A stretch of DNA of 64,000 bases, from assembly GCA_026671195.1 (NCBI GenBank), contig JAPOHD010000005.1:1-64000 (forward strand), read 5' to 3'. Under the pieces are notes generated by a model. That model was not told the origin of the DNA, searched no databases, and saw nothing but the letters and a program-made list of their open reading frames with translations. The number at the start of each line of letters is the position of its first letter. Within the stretch, counting starts at the first letter, position 1. Shown here piece after piece: positions 18,762-28,073 of this stretch. Made by a program: the position numbers and the translations under genes. This DNA is from Draconibacterium aestuarii. Its GTDB lineage: Bacteria > Bacteroidota > Bacteroidia > Bacteroidales > Prolixibacteraceae.

Positions 18762-20888
18762 TTAAAATATCTTCCATTTTTTCCCAGTAATTTTATTCAG
18801 CATTTTACCAAAAGGTCCGTAATGCTGTTCTCGCACCTCGTTTCCCATCGACATGATATTATCGTTGCGTTCGGCAACCACTTTCCCTGCACCAATTTTC
18901 TTTGAAAGACCGCTGTGGCCGACCTCTTTACCCATTGGTTTGCCTGATCCTTCTTCGTCTTTTGGAGTAACATACTCATCTTCCAACTTAAAGACATGAC
19001 CAAACTCGTGAGCCACAGTATTTTGAAGTTCTCCTGATCCAACAACCAACTCTACTCTTCTGAGGATACGTGATTTATCTCCCGTTACATTATACTTTTC
19101 AGCCAGTTCGTCTGATCGGTTGAGCAAATTCTGACGAGGTACTATATTTGTAACACCTTTGCCTTTTAAATAGGAATAGACTGAATTCAGCCTTTTAGAT
19201 ACCAATCTTCGGTTATATTCCGTCGATCCGGCTTTTGATGCATGACCGATTAACGAGATTTTACTGTTTTCGTCGTTCTTGTCCACATTTTTATAATATT
19301 TCAGGAAATTATCAATCGTCTTTTTGTCTGAAGAGTCCAGATTCCATTTATTATGCCCGAACAGAACTGATTCTCGTAACATCGAAGCATTGAAGTTCTG
19401 CTTTTCTCCCGGAGCATCTTTTAAATCAAAATTGGTAAGGGTCATAACATTGTCTGAAGCAACATTGGCCGTAGTTGTTAAATCAGCACTTGTATCGATA
19501 CATTGCATTCTTTCCTTTTCTACTTTCTCCTTTGTTGTTTTTATGAGATTATCTATTTGACCTCTTTCCTTTCCTTCAGGATTTTTTAACAGGTTGATCT
19601 GAATATGATCTTTTTTGGAACCGGTAAAATTAGCTGTTCCAATATCCTGAACATCAATTCCAACTCTAACATTTGCCCACACATCTTTCCAGCACGGTTT
19701 ATCAATATAAAAAGTCATGCTACTACCTGCTTGCCATATTTTTACAGTTTCAGATAACCGGGCTTTAAAATTCTTCGTTGCCTCAGTTTTTTGTGCTTCA
19801 CTCCAGGTGTAATAATTATTTACAATTGTTGATGACAGATTGGGATCGTTCAAATAATTTAAGACAGCCGCTAATTTATTCAGATCACCATCATTACTTT
19901 TTACTCCTCCTGCGGCATTCGTTTCCAAACCATTCAAAAACTTTGTTTTACCCCTAACCTGAATTTTTAGAATTTCGGTTTGCGGAAGATAGGATGCGTC
20001 AAAACCACCATAATCCAACTTTGTGGTTACCGGTCCGTAAATTCCGTGATTCTTAAAAGCTTTCTTTTCACGTTCTACCTCTTCGCCACAGGTAGTAGTT
20101 GCGTCATCCTCTTTAACTGCTGGTGAAGCCGGCTTTACTTCCGGTTTACGTTGAACCAAAGGCTGACTGCTAACAGCACCTTGTTGAACAGTGTGAGTCA
20201 ACTCATGTGCCAAAAGTTTATTTCCACTTTCCGATCCCGGTTGATAGCGGCCAGTATTAAAATAAATATCGTTTCCCGAAGTAAAAGCCCGCGCCCCCAA
20301 TTCCTTATTCATTTGCACGGCTTTGCTGTCGGTATGAATTTTCACATTACTAAAATCAACCCCAAAGCTGTTTTCCATTACTGCCTGAATTTGAGAGTCT
20401 AAAACACTTCCACATCCCCGTCCATTTTTTAAAAGAGTTTTCGTTGATTTTTGATTTGAAGTAATATTTCTTTCTGATTTAGTTTGAAGTAGCTCCTCTT
20501 CTTCCTCTTCCTCCGACTGCCGCTGAACCTCCAATTTAGCTTGTGCCTCCTCTTCCTCTTCTTCTTGCTTTTGAATATTCTGGTTTTCCTGTTTTGTCTG
20601 GGCTTCTTCTTCCTCTTCTTCCTGCTTTTGAACCAATGGACTTATGGTTTCCGCAAGCGGTTTTGACTGAATAAAAGCAGGTTGAGCCGGGGCAAAAAAT
20701 GAGGATGATTGCACCTCGTTGTTTACAACCTGTTCCGCTACCCGATCAGCTTCCTGCTCATATTTATCGTTGGGTTGCCCCACATTTAATTTTGCCTGTT
20801 TGGTAAAAAAGCCAGAATCGCGATTTTTTGAAAAAAACAACCGACTGCTTTTAGCAGCTCCCTCGGGTTTATTTACTTTTGTCCTCAT
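18762..20888 (-). CDS. DUF4157 / OmpA-like / metzincin-like protein, probable eCIS cargo
   Basis: The 708-aa modular protein has no signal peptide. Residues ~31-60 carry a short motif (KLNVGQPNDKYEQEADRVAE) common in eCIS-linked proteins. Residues 88-137 hold three glutamate blocks, each next to QTK/QAK/QRQ. Residues ~158-238 are the eCIS core domain DUF4157 with HELTH at 228-232. A middle part (~260-490) is unassigned. An OmpA-like peptidoglycan-binding fold follows at ~500-618 (NKWNLDSSDKKTIDNF, ISLIGHASKAGSTEYNRRL). The end has a second zinc motif, HEFGH at 627-631 followed by KLEDEY, and a downstream IMSMG that could be the Met-turn of a metzincin-like peptidase. Lying between the tape measure and ATPase genes, it is the only convincing cargo or toxin candidate in the operon. 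That it is loaded and delivered is inference. Confidence 0.88.
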   Translation of the reverse strand: MRTKVNKPEGAAKSSRLFFSKNRDSGFFTKQAKLNVGQPNDKYEQEADRVAEQVVNNEVQSSSFFAPAQPAFIQSKPLAETISPLVQKQEEEEEEAQTKQENQNIQKQEEEEEEAQAKLEVQRQSEEEEEEELLQTKSERNITSNQKSTKTLLKNGRGCGSVLDSQIQAVMENSFGVDFSNVKIHTDSKAVQMNKELGARAFTSGNDIYFNTGRYQPGSESGNKLLAHELTHTVQQGAVSSQPLVQRKPEVKPASPAVKEDDATTTCGEEVEREKKAFKNHGIYGPVTTKLDYGGFDASYLPQTEILKIQVRGKTKFLNGLETNAAGGVKSNDGDLNKLAAVLNYLNDPNLSSTIVNNYYTWSEAQKTEATKNFKARLSETVKIWQAGSSMTFYIDKPCWKDVWANVRVGIDVQDIGTANFTGSKKDHIQINLLKNPEGKERGQIDNLIKTTKEKVEKERMQCIDTSADLTTTANVASDNVMTLTNFDLKDAPGEKQNFNASMLRESVLFGHNKWNLDSSDKKTIDNFLKYYKNVDKNDENSKISLIGHASKAGSTEYNRRLVSKRLNSVYSYLKGKGVTNIVPRQNLLNRSDELAEKYNVTGDKSRILRRVELVVGSGELQNTVAHEFGHVFKLEDEYVTPKDEEGSGKPMGKEVGHSGLSKKIGAGKVVAERNDNIMSMGNEVREQHYGPFGKMLNKITGKKWKIF

Positions 20889-20892
20889 GATC

Positions 20893-22413
20893 TTACCATT
20901 CTACAAATAACAAATCATCTTTCCATGGTAGTTTGATCAGCGAAATGTTCCACTGCAACTTATCCAATAATATATCCTGAACTTTGCGTTCAACGATGAG
21001 TTTAAATCCATGTTCCTTTTGTATGAGTTTTCCATCCCGCTCAATGAACATCTGTCGCAATCCATCGGGACCGGTATTTTTCAACGCCTGCCAATATTTA
21101 ATCACCTGCCTCAGCAGATTATCGCATTCTTTTACTACTTTATGGCTAAGCAGACAGCTCTTTGGTATCGGCGTATTCAAAGCTACACCACACAAAAACT
21201 TTTCAAAAATCAGGTTGCCTTCAAAAAAAACGTCATTGCCTGTTGCAAGAAAATGCAAGGCCTGAACTGCTTTTAATTTTGCCTCTTCCCGGATTTTATC
21301 ATTCTCCGAAATCCAGTTAAATGCCTTAAAGAGAGGAGGTAAAAAAGGACCCAAAAGAACCAAGCCCGCTTTCTGAACCACAATTGCGTGCTTCCCCTTA
21401 TAAAAAAACGGAAGTTCCTTTTCATCGCTTACAAACTCTTCTTTTGAAATGGTTGGTTTCTTCTCCAGATGTGAATTTGCCGAATCATTGGGCCCTTTTC
21501 CTGATTGCGCATCAGCCTTTATTTTTGATATATTTCTGATCTCACCTTTTGAAATCGTAAAAAATTCAGCTACAGTTTCGTTGGCAAAATAAAGTTGCAT
21601 TTCTGAAGTGAATTCCTTTACCTGTTTTCTTACCACAGCTTCAGTTGGTTCCTTTATTTGTTCGTCTTCCAGCCTGGTAATCAATAACCGATGCAAACAT
21701 TCTTGTTTCTGCCCGGGTTGAAGCGACATTAAGATCATACACCGCATTAAACAGTTTATGAAATTGAATTTTGACGTGCCGACATAATGTAATAGTCCAA
21801 TCTTATCCTTTATTTTCAGCCTGTTTAATACCAAAAGAAGCTCCAGTACAAGTTCATCGGAAAACTGAAATACCAGGCGATCAACTGCATTTTTGTTGTT
21901 TTTCAGTATATTTTTTAACGAGGATAAAAAATCTTTCTGTGCCAGATTTTCAATCCACTTTTCTTTATCTGATAAGTCTGAAATATATTCCTGTTTGCCG
22001 AACCAGGGCAAAGTTCCATTTTCGATAAAAAACAAAAAGGTAGAAATTTTACTCTCCTGAATCGTTATTCTCTGTTTTGAATCAATGTCGGTTTTTATAC
22101 TTTCCTCTACTTCTGATTGCTGTACATGTATATTTTCTGAAAAATCAATTTTCTTCTTCAAATTTTTAAGTAGTTCGAATTTTAATGCCTCTGTATCTTC
22201 CCATTCATTTATCGAAAAATCAATATCAAGCCGGTCAAAACGAATAATTTCGGCCCCGTTATCATAAGTATCAAAAAGTTCTTCCAATACAGGAAACAGC
22301 TTTTCCTGTGCAAAAACACTCGCATTATTATGAATCCGATGTGCTTCTTTTTCATCCGAGGCAGTTACTTCCAGAAGAACCTTTTCAATGATATGTTTTT
22401 TTTCAGAATACAT
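20893..22413 (-). CDS. contractile injection system tape measure protein
   Basis: The 506-aa protein begins with the CIS tape-measure signature (PF19268-like): HIIEKVLLEV, then KLFPVLEELFDTYDNG and RFDRLDIDFSINEWED within the first 75 residues. The same kind of segment closes the protein (DGLRQMFIERDGKLI, WNISLIKLPW). The family fixes sheath/tube length during assembly (Afp14 role). It starts 33 bases after the small basic gene and ends 5 bases before the DUF4157 start, so it is in the same transcript. Confidence 0.88.
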   Translation of the reverse strand: MYSEKKHIIEKVLLEVTASDEKEAHRIHNNASVFAQEKLFPVLEELFDTYDNGAEIIRFDRLDIDFSINEWEDTEALKFELLKNLKKKIDFSENIHVQQSEVEESIKTDIDSKQRITIQESKISTFLFFIENGTLPWFGKQEYISDLSDKEKWIENLAQKDFLSSLKNILKNNKNAVDRLVFQFSDELVLELLLVLNRLKIKDKIGLLHYVGTSKFNFINCLMRCMILMSLQPGQKQECLHRLLITRLEDEQIKEPTEAVVRKQVKEFTSEMQLYFANETVAEFFTISKGEIRNISKIKADAQSGKGPNDSANSHLEKKPTISKEEFVSDEKELPFFYKGKHAIVVQKAGLVLLGPFLPPLFKAFNWISENDKIREEAKLKAVQALHFLATGNDVFFEGNLIFEKFLCGVALNTPIPKSCLLSHKVVKECDNLLRQVIKYWQALKNTGPDGLRQMFIERDGKLIQKEHGFKLIVERKVQDILLDKLQWNISLIKLPWKDDLLFVEW

Positions 22414-22445
22414 TCTTTTTTAAATACTTATTACTTGCTTTTCTA

Positions 22446-22652
22446 TTACAAATGGCCTAATTTTGATAGAGTAAGATTCAGAGATGAATTACTGGGTTTT
22501 TTGACATAGCGATGATAGTGCGAAGCGTTAGCGGTCTTATTTTTGCTCGTTGAGTTTAGTACAAGTTTCAAAGTGTTTTTTGCCCATCGGGATATCATTC
22601 GAAGTATACGATTAAACGACTGATATCCTTTTTTATTTGTATACTTTCTCAT
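22446..22652 (-). CDS. small highly basic protein in the eCIS operon
   Basis: The 68-aa frame starts with ATG at 22652, only two bases after the stop of the 881-aa gene (22655), and ends 33 bases before the tape-measure start. It has 10 Lys, 5 Arg and 3 His and not one Asp or Glu, with many Ser/Asn/Thr. No signal peptide and no known family is visible. The tight spacing supports a translated, coupled gene, and the composition would suit a nucleic-acid-binding, membrane-active or scaffold peptide. It could also be a chance frame. Confidence 0.5.
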   Translation of the reverse strand: MRKYTNKKGYQSFNRILRMISRWAKNTLKLVLNSTSKNKTANASHYHRYVKKPSNSSLNLTLSKLGHL

Positions 22653-22654
22653 GA

Positions 22655-25300
22655 TTATAAGCTTATTGCATTCTCTCCCGAAGGTGCACCAAAATAAATG
22701 TCAGCAAAGCTGTTGTATTTTTCAATCAACTCATCAAAATCCGCATCATACGCTTGATTGGTAATATAAATCGAAAGCTTCGTTATGCCTGTTTCGCTAT
22801 GTAGGAACTTCCTTAATTTGATAAATAGAACCAGATCGTCGTGGGTATCTTTTTTATGGGCTCTGTAATAATCGAGCATTGCCGAATTCACCCAGTCGCC
22901 AGTCACCCAGTCGCCATCCAGTTTAAACTGTAACTGCGTTTCCACCATTGTTTGGAAATCAGCTTTCAGCGATCTTACCTGCGCCAATATTTCGGATGGC
23001 AGTTGTCCTGACCGAACGATCATCCTTGTGAGTTTTAGCCGTTGTATTTCCGGATGAGTTACAATACGTTCTTTCAATAAATTCCATTTCGCCCACTTAT
23101 CTTTGAATTTTCCGTAATCATCGTCTTTATTCATCGGCGCAATTTTGTCTTGCAGTGCTTCATAAAATGCGGGATTGTATTTTTTCAGATCGCGACATCG
23201 CATAGCATCCGCTCTGAAGATCAGATTGTTTCGGAACATGCCTTTATTGCTGTACGTATAAACCGGATTTCTGTAATTCAAAGTTATATCGCGCAAACGA
23301 AGCACAAACGAATCTTCTTTGGCACGGGTAATCACAAACCGTTTCTGACTTTCGTTAAAATCGAAAACCACACCTTTATCAAAACGGGTGTTCAAAGCCT
23401 CTGTAATCGCGTGTATCCGCCTGAAGAATATTTGTTTTAACGGAATACTAATCGTTGTCGTTCCATTGATCAGGTTTTGACCGTTTATTCGATATTCAAC
23501 AACCTGCAAAAGGTAATTTTCAGGCATCACTTTGTTGCGACTTTGCGTTCCTTTTGTGCTTCGTGCCAGATTGTTCAGGTATTTCAGCGAGCTGATCCAC
23601 GGATAAGAACATTCCATTAATGAACAGCATTCCTGCTGAGACGATTCAACCACCCGGTAAGGCAAAAATAAATCGGCAACAACTTTGTTTTCCTGCGCTA
23701 CCAAAACAAAAGTTCCACCTTTTGTCACTCCGGCACGGTGTTCCAGTTGCGTATGTTTTTTGATAAATCCTGACAACGAATCTTCGTCGTTATCGAGATG
23801 AATAACCCGGCATATTAAATTGAGTCCATGGGTTCTAATTAAACTGCTGATCTGATCACGACACTCAATAGCATCCAGTCCAAGATGCCCTTCTATTCGT
23901 AAGAAATTAAATTCGTCGGTAGCAAAATTCAGCGGCTCCTGAACTTCCGGTACATCGGCCAGATTATCGACATTATAACTCAGGTTATAATCTTGTTTCA
24001 GATTACCTGTCTTTTCAAAACTCCACGAATGAAGCAAACCAGAAGTAATTTCATAATAACAGGGAATAGCCCGGCAGCCGAGCTCTCCATTCAATTGCGA
24101 AGGAGTAATTCGAATTGCCTGAATACTTTCGGTTAAACTAAACTTGTAATCCGACAATAAATGCTGTGTCCTTGAAATTAAACTCAATACTTTATTTCGG
24201 TTCTTCTGTTCGGTGGCAGATAAAGGCGATTTGTACATCCGGTGGCGGTAGGTTTTGTAAGCTTCTGTTTCCTGCAGGCGCCCCAGCATCAGATGTTTTG
24301 GAAAGGATTCGATTGCCGGAGAGCACTCCACATTTATATGCAGCAAAAGTTTTTTTATTTCGTTGTACGTATCAATTAAATCGGCTAGTAAATCGTAACG
24401 ATATTGAAAATCGACAAGCGAAGCACTTTCATTGCTGTTAAATTTTAAAAGCTGATCGATTTTTGCAGAAACCGAAGGCTGCCCGAAATGCTCCATGATG
24501 GTATTATAACCTACTTTCAATTTACTTAAAACGGTTTGCGAGATGGCGGACAGAAAGCTATTCCGCAGGCTGCCGATATTGGCAACATTCAACAGAGTAA
24601 CCCGAGGTAACTTTATTTCCGGCAGTTGTGTGTATTTCTCGGCAATGTTGTGCCACAAAAAAACCGGGTCATTTTTGATGATCTGCTTTGCCCCGTTTTC
24701 GGTAGTCAGCAAAACTCTTAGCTTTCGTACCTGCTCTATTCCCTGGTTATCGCAATCGATGCTTGTACACAAATTTCCGTTGTTGGCATAAGATTCCAGG
24801 TAAAGCAAAACCACTTTATCATCCAATTTCAGATTATTTAGTTTTACGGCATTGTCACCCGGTTCCGGAAAAATCTCCCACAAATCGATAACGCCACTGT
24901 TTTTTTTAAAAGCATCGTACCCAACAATTTCATCGGTAAACTTTTTGTAATGCGTATAAACCACTTTGTCCTCTACAAGCTGCGCGGTTTTGAACAAAGG
25001 CACAGGTTCATTCAGATCAAGATATTTTTCGGGTGGCACAGGTTCTTTCAGCTGCAGCAAATCGCCGTCGGTAGTAATACCAACACCTTGCTCGATTTCT
25101 ATCGAACTATCATTTCCCGGTTGTTCATTTAACTTGACAGAGAATCCGCAAACTACACCGGCACCGTGTAAAAAAACCTTTGCAAGCCTGCTTTGATCAT
25201 CCAGGTAAGTTACAAACTCGTTCAGCTGATCTGCGGTTAATACCTGGTTATCGATAAAAGTGTGGTAACCGCTTGTTATTTTTGATAATTTCGATGTCAT
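22655..25300 (-). CDS. unassigned 881-aa eCIS structural protein
   Basis: I do not recognise a named domain. The N-terminus (NQVLTADQLNEFVTYLDDQ, then RLAKVFLHGAGVVCGFSV) reads like proteins found beside contractile injection systems in other Bacteroidota. The segment NDSSIEIEQGVGITTDGDLL suggests a phage-fibre-like or baseplate-peripheral beta region. The middle (about 290-380) is helical; residues ~430-560 form a second beta region that includes CRDQISSLI and a Cys pair at ECCSLMEC; the end is again helical. There is no signal peptide or membrane segment. Lying after the two large baseplate genes, where fibre genes (Afp13) are found in classical systems, it is a candidate for a fibre-replacing or baseplate-surface component. 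Confidence 0.75.
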   Translation of the reverse strand: MTSKLSKITSGYHTFIDNQVLTADQLNEFVTYLDDQSRLAKVFLHGAGVVCGFSVKLNEQPGNDSSIEIEQGVGITTDGDLLQLKEPVPPEKYLDLNEPVPLFKTAQLVEDKVVYTHYKKFTDEIVGYDAFKKNSGVIDLWEIFPEPGDNAVKLNNLKLDDKVVLLYLESYANNGNLCTSIDCDNQGIEQVRKLRVLLTTENGAKQIIKNDPVFLWHNIAEKYTQLPEIKLPRVTLLNVANIGSLRNSFLSAISQTVLSKLKVGYNTIMEHFGQPSVSAKIDQLLKFNSNESASLVDFQYRYDLLADLIDTYNEIKKLLLHINVECSPAIESFPKHLMLGRLQETEAYKTYRHRMYKSPLSATEQKNRNKVLSLISRTQHLLSDYKFSLTESIQAIRITPSQLNGELGCRAIPCYYEITSGLLHSWSFEKTGNLKQDYNLSYNVDNLADVPEVQEPLNFATDEFNFLRIEGHLGLDAIECRDQISSLIRTHGLNLICRVIHLDNDEDSLSGFIKKHTQLEHRAGVTKGGTFVLVAQENKVVADLFLPYRVVESSQQECCSLMECSYPWISSLKYLNNLARSTKGTQSRNKVMPENYLLQVVEYRINGQNLINGTTTISIPLKQIFFRRIHAITEALNTRFDKGVVFDFNESQKRFVITRAKEDSFVLRLRDITLNYRNPVYTYSNKGMFRNNLIFRADAMRCRDLKKYNPAFYEALQDKIAPMNKDDDYGKFKDKWAKWNLLKERIVTHPEIQRLKLTRMIVRSGQLPSEILAQVRSLKADFQTMVETQLQFKLDGDWVTGDWVNSAMLDYYRAHKKDTHDDLVLFIKLRKFLHSETGITKLSIYITNQAYDADFDELIEKYNSFADIYFGAPSGENAISL

Positions 25301-25310
25301 CGCTTTTCAA

Positions 25311-28073
25311 TTAAAGGTTTCCAATATTTGTGCGCCCCAAAACAATTTTCCCTCCGAGTTTATCAGCCTCATCGTCACAATCAATAAGTCTTCCGGTCGG
25401 ATATATCGTATTCAGTACAGTAAGTATCTTTATCAAATCTGCCAGTTTTTCTTCATCCTGTTCCTGCCCCAAGTTGGTTTTCGACAATAAAAATTCTTGA
25501 TAGTCTTTTTCAAAAAGTTTCATCTCATTTTGGTCATCCGGAACCAGTTTGTCACGTTCGCCGATCCAGCAAATTCGGGCAAGCACATGTGCCGGCAACT
25601 CTTTTCGTATCAGTTCTTCCATAAATTTTCTGAAATCCATATTTCTGAAACGATGCGTCCAACCGGGCAAAACCACGGTTACGCGGTACGAATACGGATC
25701 GATCGGATCGCAACTGGTACACTGATCGGTACAAACCGGCATAAACTGTTCCTGCAATCCTTTGTCGCTTGTTACATCAGGACGAAGCAAAATATGTTCG
25801 ACGATAAACATTCCTTCCTCGATAAAATCGTGCGTAAAAAACCGGATCATCTCAAGAATCGCTGATTTCAACTCTTCGGAAGTATCATAATACAAAAACT
25901 GCCGGGCAATAATCCGATCGGTACTGTTTGGATCGGCATTGGTATTGATCACGTCGAACGAATACTTTCCGGTTGGTGAAACCTGAACTTCAAAGTTTCC
26001 GACTTCGCTTTCGTCGCTAACTCCATCATCAAATGCTGCTTCCACCGTTTCAGGGCGGGTTTCCACAACCTTCACAATGGTCTGATAGAGTTCATCTTCG
26101 GCAAAACCACGCGTGCTGTAATCTTCTGTGGCTGAAAGGAAATACACTCCGTCGTTGTTTTTAATGTGCCAGCGAAATACTTCTTCTCCATCCGAATTGG
26201 TCAATTTGTAAGTTTCGATAAACGAGGGCGACAAATCCCGACGTTTAAATTCTTTGATGCCACTTAAACGTGCGATCCGTTTTTGTGCTCCGGCAATATT
26301 ATCTGTATCCCAAAGATCTGCAGGATCCTGCTCGAAATAATTAAAAGCGCTTCCACGCCAGTTACTAATTCCTTTGCTTTTAATACTTCCATCCGCATTC
26401 AGAATCTCTCCGTACTCCGAGAGAAACAGCTCTTTTGCATTTATAACCGATTTGTCGGCATAATTACCGTAAAGTTCTTTCATTAAGAATGAGTACTCGC
26501 TGAATTTTTCGGAAAAGCGTGCGATCAAATGATCGAGCAACTGGTTTTTACGGGCAATGTTATCGTCTAAATCTGCCAGCAATTTTTGTGTCAGTTCATC
26601 GTCATTATCGGTAGGATAATCATTTACCAGCTCTGCAAAGTCCTTACTATCTTTTACTGTCTGGGTAAAATAGGTGTTCCCTATTTTATTATCTACTGAA
26701 AGCAACTCTTTCACCTTTTCAAGATGTGCAAAATAGGTAGCAAAAATCTGGTCGAAAAACAGCATGTAGCCTTTTAATTGTTTTGCCAGAGCTTTGCGTT
26801 CAACCGATGCACGCGAAGGTAACCCCACCTCTCCAATTCCGTAAGTTTGTGGAAAATCGTTCTGAATGGTAGTAGATTCGCCAGTATTCAAATAAGTTCC
26901 TTTTGGCACTTTAATTTCCATCCCCACTTTTGCCAGGGCTTGTTTTTCCACCTCATCGGCTTGTAGTTTTTTGCCATGTTCCTTCACCTTTTTGCTGTTC
27001 ACATTCACCGGCAAAACACCTTTATAGTAACTAAACGCACTGGATTCGCTACGCTTCGGCTTTTTCCCCGAATCAATACAAATCAACCAGGCATCTGTTT
27101 CATTATCCGGATCCAGACAGTTGTTTATAGACATATCTTTGATGACTTTTACACCATCGATTTTCATAATCAACTGCATCAAATCCGACAAGCGCACCTC
27201 TGTTCTCAAACGTGCATTTTCCAGCTCCTGCGGATCGATAAAACCATTTGTTAGGGTTGGCCCTTCAAAAATCTGATCTGTGGTATAACCTTTATCAACC
27301 ATTTGCTGAAGCGAATAAAACCACAAATCAGGTGAGAAATATTTATCGATGGCACGCAACACCTTTGCATAAACCAGTTCTTCGTCGGATTCAGGCTCTA
27401 CTTCAATGCTGGCACAAACTTCAATCGGATGAGTTTCCACTTTCGTGACCTCGATTAAATCTTCGCAGAGGTTCCTGTTTTTATGATACAATTCAAAAAT
27501 CAGTCCTTTTATCCGTTCCATTTCAGCATCTCTGTCGGCTTTCTTTGGAAATTCGGATTCATCGAGTTCTTCAAAATCCACGGAAAGTTTATACAGCCCG
27601 TTTAATTGAAAATCAGATTTCTGATCCTCATCAACCACACTAAAATCATCGGAATCATACGACAAAAGGTCGTTTTTGCAGTCCACATAAACTGTCTTCT
27701 CAAACTTCTGCAGCCAACAATTTTTTACACCTTCAATGTCGATAAAAAGTTTCCGGTAATCATTTTCAGTCACCGGTTTCGATGGTAAAATCTGCAGTGC
27801 TTTAAAAAACTGATCTTCTATCGATTTTGTGCTGTCGGCGGGAGTTAAAAGGTCCTTGACGGGCAGCGAAATGCGAGCGCCCAAATCCGTAATGGCGTAA
27901 CACAACATTTCGAGAATCGTAATTCCCGGATCGTGCGTATTGTAATCTGTCCATATATTTCCTGCCAGTTTTTCAATATACTCCTGTCCTTTTTCTTTCA
28001 GAAAATTGTAATCCAGATCGTTGCGTGTCTCAACGTCTTTTGAAATGGTGATATGTTTGTTTAAGCTTGACAT
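25311..28073 (-). CDS. large baseplate protein, Afp12/Pvc12-like
   Basis: The 920-aa product has the phage gp6/baseplate-J N-terminal signature (KLAGNIWTDYNTHDPGITIL, followed by EMLCYAITDLGARI, residues ~37-70). Later come WLQKFEKTVYV, a helical insertion (~430-560) and a C-terminal part with DFIEEGMFIVEHILLRPD and the motif LPAHVLARICW. Baseplate wedges of this type join the spike hub to the sheath. Its start overlaps the end of the preceding gene by 13 bases, so the two are translationally coupled. The length well beyond a minimal gp6 suggests added domains, as in the enlarged baseplates reported for AlgoCIS-type particles. Confidence 0.86.
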   Translation of the reverse strand: MSSLNKHITISKDVETRNDLDYNFLKEKGQEYIEKLAGNIWTDYNTHDPGITILEMLCYAITDLGARISLPVKDLLTPADSTKSIEDQFFKALQILPSKPVTENDYRKLFIDIEGVKNCWLQKFEKTVYVDCKNDLLSYDSDDFSVVDEDQKSDFQLNGLYKLSVDFEELDESEFPKKADRDAEMERIKGLIFELYHKNRNLCEDLIEVTKVETHPIEVCASIEVEPESDEELVYAKVLRAIDKYFSPDLWFYSLQQMVDKGYTTDQIFEGPTLTNGFIDPQELENARLRTEVRLSDLMQLIMKIDGVKVIKDMSINNCLDPDNETDAWLICIDSGKKPKRSESSAFSYYKGVLPVNVNSKKVKEHGKKLQADEVEKQALAKVGMEIKVPKGTYLNTGESTTIQNDFPQTYGIGEVGLPSRASVERKALAKQLKGYMLFFDQIFATYFAHLEKVKELLSVDNKIGNTYFTQTVKDSKDFAELVNDYPTDNDDELTQKLLADLDDNIARKNQLLDHLIARFSEKFSEYSFLMKELYGNYADKSVINAKELFLSEYGEILNADGSIKSKGISNWRGSAFNYFEQDPADLWDTDNIAGAQKRIARLSGIKEFKRRDLSPSFIETYKLTNSDGEEVFRWHIKNNDGVYFLSATEDYSTRGFAEDELYQTIVKVVETRPETVEAAFDDGVSDESEVGNFEVQVSPTGKYSFDVINTNADPNSTDRIIARQFLYYDTSEELKSAILEMIRFFTHDFIEEGMFIVEHILLRPDVTSDKGLQEQFMPVCTDQCTSCDPIDPYSYRVTVVLPGWTHRFRNMDFRKFMEELIRKELPAHVLARICWIGERDKLVPDDQNEMKLFEKDYQEFLLSKTNLGQEQDEEKLADLIKILTVLNTIYPTGRLIDCDDEADKLGGKIVLGRTNIGNL

